Shown: positions 58,435 to 64,000 of the stretch, one piece after another
How the letters are laid out: every line of letters starts with the position of its first letter
How positions within the stretch are numbered: the first letter of the stretch is position 1
Assembly (NCBI GenBank): GCA_964006375.1
Contig: OZ023262.1
Span: 194,422,407-194,486,406 of the forward strand
Direction of reading: 5' to 3'
DNA from: Tillus elongatus
Taxonomy: Eukaryota; Arthropoda; Insecta; Coleoptera; Cleridae
DNA: 64,000 nt
The notes under the pieces: generated by a model
Database searches by the model: none
The model's input: the letters and a program-made list of their open reading frames with translations, nothing else
Told to the model about the DNA's origin: nothing
Made by a program: the position numbers and the translations under genes

Positions 58435-58900
58435 GGCTGGCACAAATCCATACATACTTACCGAAGCTTATAGTCAAACTCCTGAAAATTTTAATGTTTG
58501 AGGCGGAATTTATGGCGATTGTATTATAGGTCCTTTCCTTCTGCCGGGAAATCTAACAGGGGAAATGGTATAACAGTCAATGGAAGATGCCGTTGATCTA
58601 CGGCTAACAAAAATTTGCAAACAAGGTTACCGTTACAATAAAAAAATAGTAATATTTCAGCAGAATGGATCACCTCTATACTATAGCGTTGCTGTTCGCC
58701 AGTATCTGGAGCAAACATTTCCCTGGAGATGGATTGAGCAGCAAAGACAATGAACAGAATGTCCTATAAGGTCGTCAGATTTCAACCCTTTTGATTAAGA
58801 TTTATACTACACTGCCAGCGTAGATGGCTAAGTCGCTTTGTCCAAATCTGTCTTATTACATGGAAGCTGGAGGTCAGCATTACTAAAATGACAGTATCAC
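58435..58900 (+). pseudogene. Tc1/mariner transposase relic
   Basis: YGDCIIGPFLLPGNLTGE near 58515, then IFQQNGSPLYYSVAVRQYLE (second Asp replaced by Asn) and RSSDFNPFD with stops. Core only. Confidence 0.7.
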
Positions 58901-59249
58901 ATTACAACATTACATTAATAATATTACAACACTACAGTGTAGTGTTAAGGCAATAAAAAATTATGTAAGAGACTTGTTTCTTTTATTTGGCAGACAACAT
59001 GTTGAAATGCGTTTTCTCGAAAACTACTCAAAAACTACTTCAAAAGCTGACACTTTTCAAAGGGAGAATTTGATTCGCTTTAAAATGACGTGTCATTCAA
59101 TACTCCTTTCCGTTTGAAATTTTAGGGGTGAAAATCACCCCCGATAGAGGCATGAACCGACAGGATTGAAAATATCGGCATAACGTTGCCCCCATGAAAT
59201 AAAAATTGAAGTGTGCAAGGGATGTTTTGTATATAACAGGAAATATAAA
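58901..59249. other. No gene recognised
   Basis: AT-rich spacer with no coding motif seen. Confidence 0.4.
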
Positions 59250-59340
59250 AAGTCTGGACGCAGCAAGTGCGTTATGGTAGTGAATTTTCATTAAAATGTC
59301 TTTTTTTTGAATGAAAACAGGCATCAAATTTGATGAAACA
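59250..59340 (+). repeat. GTGCG-type element left end
   Basis: AAAAGTCTGGACGCAGCAAG and GTGCGTTATGGTAGTGAATT, then loses similarity. Confidence 0.7.
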
Positions 59341-59612
59341 TTTTTTACACCAAATTTTGCTAAAAGAATTAATATCATTCAAATTATATACCTAATCTGT
59401 GATTATAATTGAAAGAATTTGTTTGCACGAAGACCCATTAAAACCTTACTTTCGACGAATTTTGCTTAAAAAATATTCCACCAATTGAATAATTTTTCAT
59501 ACATTCTCAACAAATGTTTCTTCATTAAGTCATTTATAAGAAAAATCTCTATTAAAACAACAATTTGTACAAGAAAATTCGCTAATAAAACTACATTGGA
59601 TAAATAAAAAAA
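59341..59612 (+). repeat. Direct repeat copy 1 (about 270 bp)
   Basis: Matches 59875-60155 (TTCAAATTATATACCTAATCTG, TTGAATAATTTTTCATAC, TTTGTACAAGAAAATT). Confidence 0.7.
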
Positions 59613-59874
59613 ATTGGTCCGCTTTTCCATGCCAACGAACCATTTCAAGTTATTTACCTACCAATATATAATTTTTCACAAAAACTTTTTCGACGACACA
59701 ACAATAATTTCATGCAAATTTGCAAATATCTTTTCAAGAAAATCGTAAACACTTTTTTATAATAACCTATTAAACACTTATCACTAATTACTAAAATTTC
59801 ACAAAAACATCTTACAAAAATGATTTTTACGAAGTACAAAAAAATTTCTGCGAAAACTGACTAAACATCTTTTT

Positions 59875-60155
59875 TACTAAGTTTTGCTAAAAAAATGCAT
59901 AAAATTCAAATTATATACCTAATCTGTAATTAAAATCTGAAAATAAAATAATTAGTTGGCACGAAAATTCATTAAACCTTATTTTTGACGAATTTTGTTT
60001 CAAAAATGTTCCATCAATTGAATAATTTTTCATACCAAAATTCGCAACAAATGTTTCTTAAAAAAAAAATAGTTAAATTCATTTACAAGAAATTTTGCTA
60101 TTAAAACAGCATTTTGTACAAGAAAATTAGCTAATGGAAATAAATTAAATAAAAG
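59875..60155 (+). repeat. Direct repeat copy 2
   Basis: Same phrase order as copy 1. An inverted relative lies at 63600-63990. Confidence 0.7.
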
Positions 60156-60189
60156 AAAAAATATTCAACTTCTGATCTAAATACACAAC

Positions 60190-60580
60190 TAGATACGTTT
60201 TCTGTGGCTTCACACAGAAAATGCTTTTGCCTGTGGAAACTGTACAAAATAAATCCGGTTGTAGAGAAGAAAATAACCACTTTTGATGTCACAAATCTCT
60301 ACGTCTATGTTAACTGTGAAACAGCTTCACCAACTAAGGGCAACAACAACAAACTTGAATTAAAAGTCTTAAAAGTGCTTATCTTTCATTTTCAACAAAA
60401 AGTCGCTAAAGAAAATTGGAATTACATAATCTGATCAGATCACGTTAAAATTGAATCAAAGATGTAAAAAAAGTAAAAAAAAGTTGAAATTCAAGAAGGG
60501 TGAGATTTGAACCCGCAATCCCTTCGCTCATCGGCCAATCATCTAATCGTTGCACCACGGTAAGGCTTGTAGCAGACTCT
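60190..60580 (-). repeat. SINE-like module with tRNA-like head
   Basis: Minus strand head GTGGTGCAACGATTAGATG and GCGGGTTCAAATCTCACCC (B box), then a body with CTGATCAGATTATG matching 38440-38660 and 63290-63430. Confidence 0.65.
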
Positions 60581-60589
60581 GCAATGAAA

Positions 60590-60690
60590 TGTAGAAAGGG
60601 GGCTTATTTCGCGCTCATTTGAAGAAATTTAAAAAAAATCAAAAGTCGAAATATCCCCTATAGTGAATTTTTTAAAGAAAATTCACTAAA
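60590..60690 (+). repeat. Unit U 5' end, truncated
   Basis: GGGGGCTTATTTCGCGCTCA, AAAGTCGAAATATCCCC, hairpin TATAGTGAATTTTTTAAAG / AAAATTCACTAA. Confidence 0.75.
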
Positions 60691-60694
60691 AATC

Positions 60695-61450
60695 GGGCCT
60701 GTTTTGTCTTCGCTGCACCACTCTGTACATTTAGCATTGTATTTACGAATTTCCACAATCTAACTACAAAAGCCTATTTGGCAGCCAACACATAAAAGAA
60801 CATAACGCTTGACAACATATTAAACCCCCGAAGAACAATAACTTTCATCGTGTATTTATTATGAACGCAGTTCAACCTTCTCACACACCTCGTTACCGTA
60901 TATCTTCCCTGCTGGCGCATTCTCGACTTTGACCCGCGATAAAGCAGGTCTCGCTTTTAAACTTTCCATTTTTCCTTCCTCCTAATCGCAAAGTCTTAAA
61001 ATGGTGTCGCAAAACTGGGTCAACAAATAAATATGTCTTACACAATCTGAGCCTCCTAAACACTTAAGCGCTTTTGAAAGCAGTTGAACTTCCGAGTTTA
61101 TTCAATGTATATAATTTTCAGTTATCTTAGTTCACAGATATTAAAACATTTATAACCGCATTTATGTTTTGAGGCCTTGCGGGATTTTTGTCATTTCTTT
61201 ATGGAGCATTCGTAATTTTGCCACGTAGAAAATTACTATATTGGCCGTTAATAATAATAATATGTAACATGAACATGAACATGCACCGCGCTTCTTAATT
61301 ATGGAATTAATTAAGTTAAAGCAAAATCATTTTTTTTGGAAAAAACTACGAACACTTGGATTTTAGTTAATAAACATAAACATTCTTGCATACAATTTGA
61401 CTTTCTACCATCATTTAATAGTGAAAAATTCACTAATAAAGAGATTTGTG

Positions 61451-61452
<2 letters not shown>
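60695..61452. other. Unique-looking sequence, no gene recognised
   Basis: 60860-61010 is less AT-rich and pyrimidine-rich, possibly host DNA. Confidence 0.4.

Positions 61453-61531
<79 letters not shown>
61453..61531. repeat. (TA)n tract
   Basis: About 79 bp of TA directly after a hairpin half (TTCACTAATAAAG). Confidence 0.98.
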
Positions 61532-61533
<2 letters not shown>

Positions 61534-61734
61534 GATTTTCGTGAAAAAAATTGTTTGCAAATTTCCATGCAACATTTTTTTTTGGAAGTTTCGTCAAAAA
61601 AGTTTTTGTGAATAATTATATCCCGCCAGGTCGGTAAATATGTAGCTTGAAGAGTTTCGTTGACCAGGAAAGTGGGACCAGTTTTTTTGGGCGTTTTTTA
61701 AATTTATTTTCGAAACATTTTCTACTTCTCATAT

Positions 61735-61817
61735 AACAACCTTATCTAAGCTAATTACAAAGGAATGTACCTGCCCAATTTTATTAAAATCGGCCCATTA
61801 TTTTTTGAGTTATTGGT

Positions 61818-61820
<3 letters not shown>
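61735..61820 (+). repeat. Unit U 3' end
   Basis: CAACCTTATCTAAGCTAATT, AAAATCGGCCCATTATTTTT, GAGTTATTGGTGTGA into TA. Confidence 0.75.

Positions 61821-61897
<77 letters not shown>
61821..61897. repeat. (TA)n tract
   Basis: About 77 bp of TA after a unit U 3' end. Confidence 0.98.
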
Positions 61898-61901
<4 letters not shown>

Positions 61902-62238
61902 GAAGTATGTCAAAATAAAATGTCATTTTTGGTCTCGTACAATATTTACAATTTCTGCAAAAATATGGGTAGTTGAGAAAGGTTTGCAGTTGGAAAAGTA
62001 TTATGGAGTGATTAGTATTAATTGTAAATGGAGGTATCAGATGAAACATTAGAAGAACGAAATGGAACAGGAAAGAAATTTTTTGGAATGTCAAAATTTT
62101 AAGGTTGTTGAATTTGGAGTGTTGTGAAGCAGTTTTGGATGCAACTATGTATAAAATTATGTTAATATTCACCACAAGTCTTAGACTTATTGAATAAACA
62201 TGTTGTGTAATTTTAAGCAATAAAGGTAATAATAAAAA

Positions 62239-62242
<4 letters not shown>
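61898..62242. other. No gene recognised
   Basis: Possible AATAAA signals near 62190 and 62219, but no coding frame. Confidence 0.4.

Positions 62243-62323
<81 letters not shown>
62243..62323. repeat. (TA)n tract
   Basis: About 81 bp of TA. Confidence 0.98.
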
Positions 62324-63019
<696 letters not shown>

Positions 63020-63129
63020 TCTGTGTCCAGAAAGTAACGCATAAATTAAATAAAATTGAAAGTGACCACTAGTAAGGAAAATTCAAAAACAAGTTGATTT
63101 TTTCCGAAAAACTTACTTTTTTATATAAA

Positions 63130-63480
63130 AATCTCACTCCCATCGTTACCTCTGCAAGGGGTAGCTACCCTTTCGAAATTGGCATAACTGATATAAATAA
63201 AGTTTATTTAAGTTGTGAAGAAGTTGAAGACTCGTTAGCAAAGGAACGTTGGGGGACTTCGGTTAAAATCTCCGTGGTGACTGAACTTATATTGATTTTT
63301 TTATCTCTGATTCAATTTTAACGTTATCTGATCAGATTATCTAATCACAATAATTATTATAGCGACTGTTTGTTGAAAAAAATCACTAATGAGGGATAAG
63401 GACTTTTAGAACTTTAAGTTCAATTTTAATACTTAACACAGACGTAGATGTTTTTTCTGTGACTTCAGAAATGTTTGTTT
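63130..63480 (+). repeat. SINE-like module with tRNA-like head
   Basis: Weak head (GGTAGCTACC, CGGTTAAAATCTCCG as B box), body with ACGTTATCTGATCAGATTAT, end ACGTAGATGTTTTTTCTG; inverse of 60190-60580. Confidence 0.6.
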
Positions 63481-63599
63481 TCTTCTCTGCAACCAGTTTC
63501 ATTTCTTACAGCATCGCCAGGCAAAATGATTTTCTTTGTGAAGCCACAGAAAAAGTACCTATTTCTGTATTTAGATCACATTTTGAATATATTAAAATT

Positions 63600-63990
63600 A
63601 TTTAATTTATTCTTATTAGCGAATTTTCTTGTACCAAATCCTCTTTTAATAGCGAATTTTGTTATAAATAAATTTCATAAATTTTCTTTGAAGAAACATT
63701 CTTTACGAATTTTGGTGTGAAAAAGTATTCAACAAAGTTTTGATGAAAAATTTTTTTTAACGGAAAATAATGCTTCAGTGGGTCCTTCCTACAAACAAAA
63801 TATTTTATTTTCAATTTGAATTACAGATTGGGCATATAATTTTTGTGTGAAAAATGTCTAGTCAGTTTTCGCAGAAATTTATTTGTGTTGGTGCACAAAT
63901 CATTTTTTGTAAGATTTTCGTGATATTTGGTAATTAATAATAAATATTTAACAAGTTATTCTAAAAAAAACATGTTTTCTGATTTTCGTG
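63600..63990 (-). repeat. Inverted copy of the 59.3/59.9-kb direct repeat
   Basis: AGCGAATTTTCTTGTACC, AAACATTCTTTACGAATTTT and CAATTTGAATTACAGATTGG are inverses of phrases in 59341-60155. Runs off the window end. Confidence 0.65.
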
Positions 63991-64000
63991 AAAAAAATTG

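Overview
The window looks like a repeat-dominated intergenic stretch of an AT-rich arthropod genome, most likely an insect. The basis is the element content: an errantivirus (Gypsy-group LTR retroelement with env), an RTE-type LINE, Penelope remnants, many Tc1/mariner (IS630) elements and a tRNA-derived SINE-like module. About 30 (TA)n tracts are present. I cannot name the species. There are no bacterial features (operons, Shine-Dalgarno sites, CRISPR), and no complete host gene is certain. The one host-gene candidate is a small two-exon ORF at 2702-2967.

Layout. 1-3.3 kb is mostly unique AT-rich DNA with the candidate host exons. 3.3-7.5 kb holds pieces of a modular repeat family plus a dead LINE. 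7647-15273 is an almost perfect errantivirus with two LTRs that read as identical, sitting in a (TA)n tract. It has gag, pol (PR-RT-RH-IN) and env; gag carries an apparent one-base frame break at its 3' end. 15.3-17.4 kb holds a repeat pair and a foldback DNA transposon. 18.07-18.89 kb is a broken ORF resembling an HUH-type replication nuclease, with 20-bp direct repeats just upstream. 21.2-22.7 kb is a 713-bp-arm palindrome of a Penelope-like 3' end. 22.85-27.06 kb is an RTE-type LINE on the minus strand with both ORFs open. From 27 kb to the end the window alternates (TA)n tracts, modular repeats and Tc1/mariner elements. Among these are two long-TIR elements at 40254-42411 (dead) and 51279-53816 (one premature stop).

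How the parts relate. A repeat family ('unit U' here) has constant ends and several different interiors, and is typically bounded by (TA)n. Its 5' end carries GACCCCGGATATGGG and then a hairpin of the type TTAGTGAATTTTC/GAAAATTCACTAA. Its 3' end reads GAGTTATCGGTGTGA(TA)n. The LINE ends in the same kind of (TA)n tail, and the errantivirus and both long-TIR transposons lie inside TA tracts. My inference is that (TA)n-tailed retroposition supplied TA-rich targets that later elements used, giving a nested structure.

Limits: all homology calls are from motif recognition and eye alignment. Repeat boundaries are approximate to about 10-30 bp unless stated otherwise.
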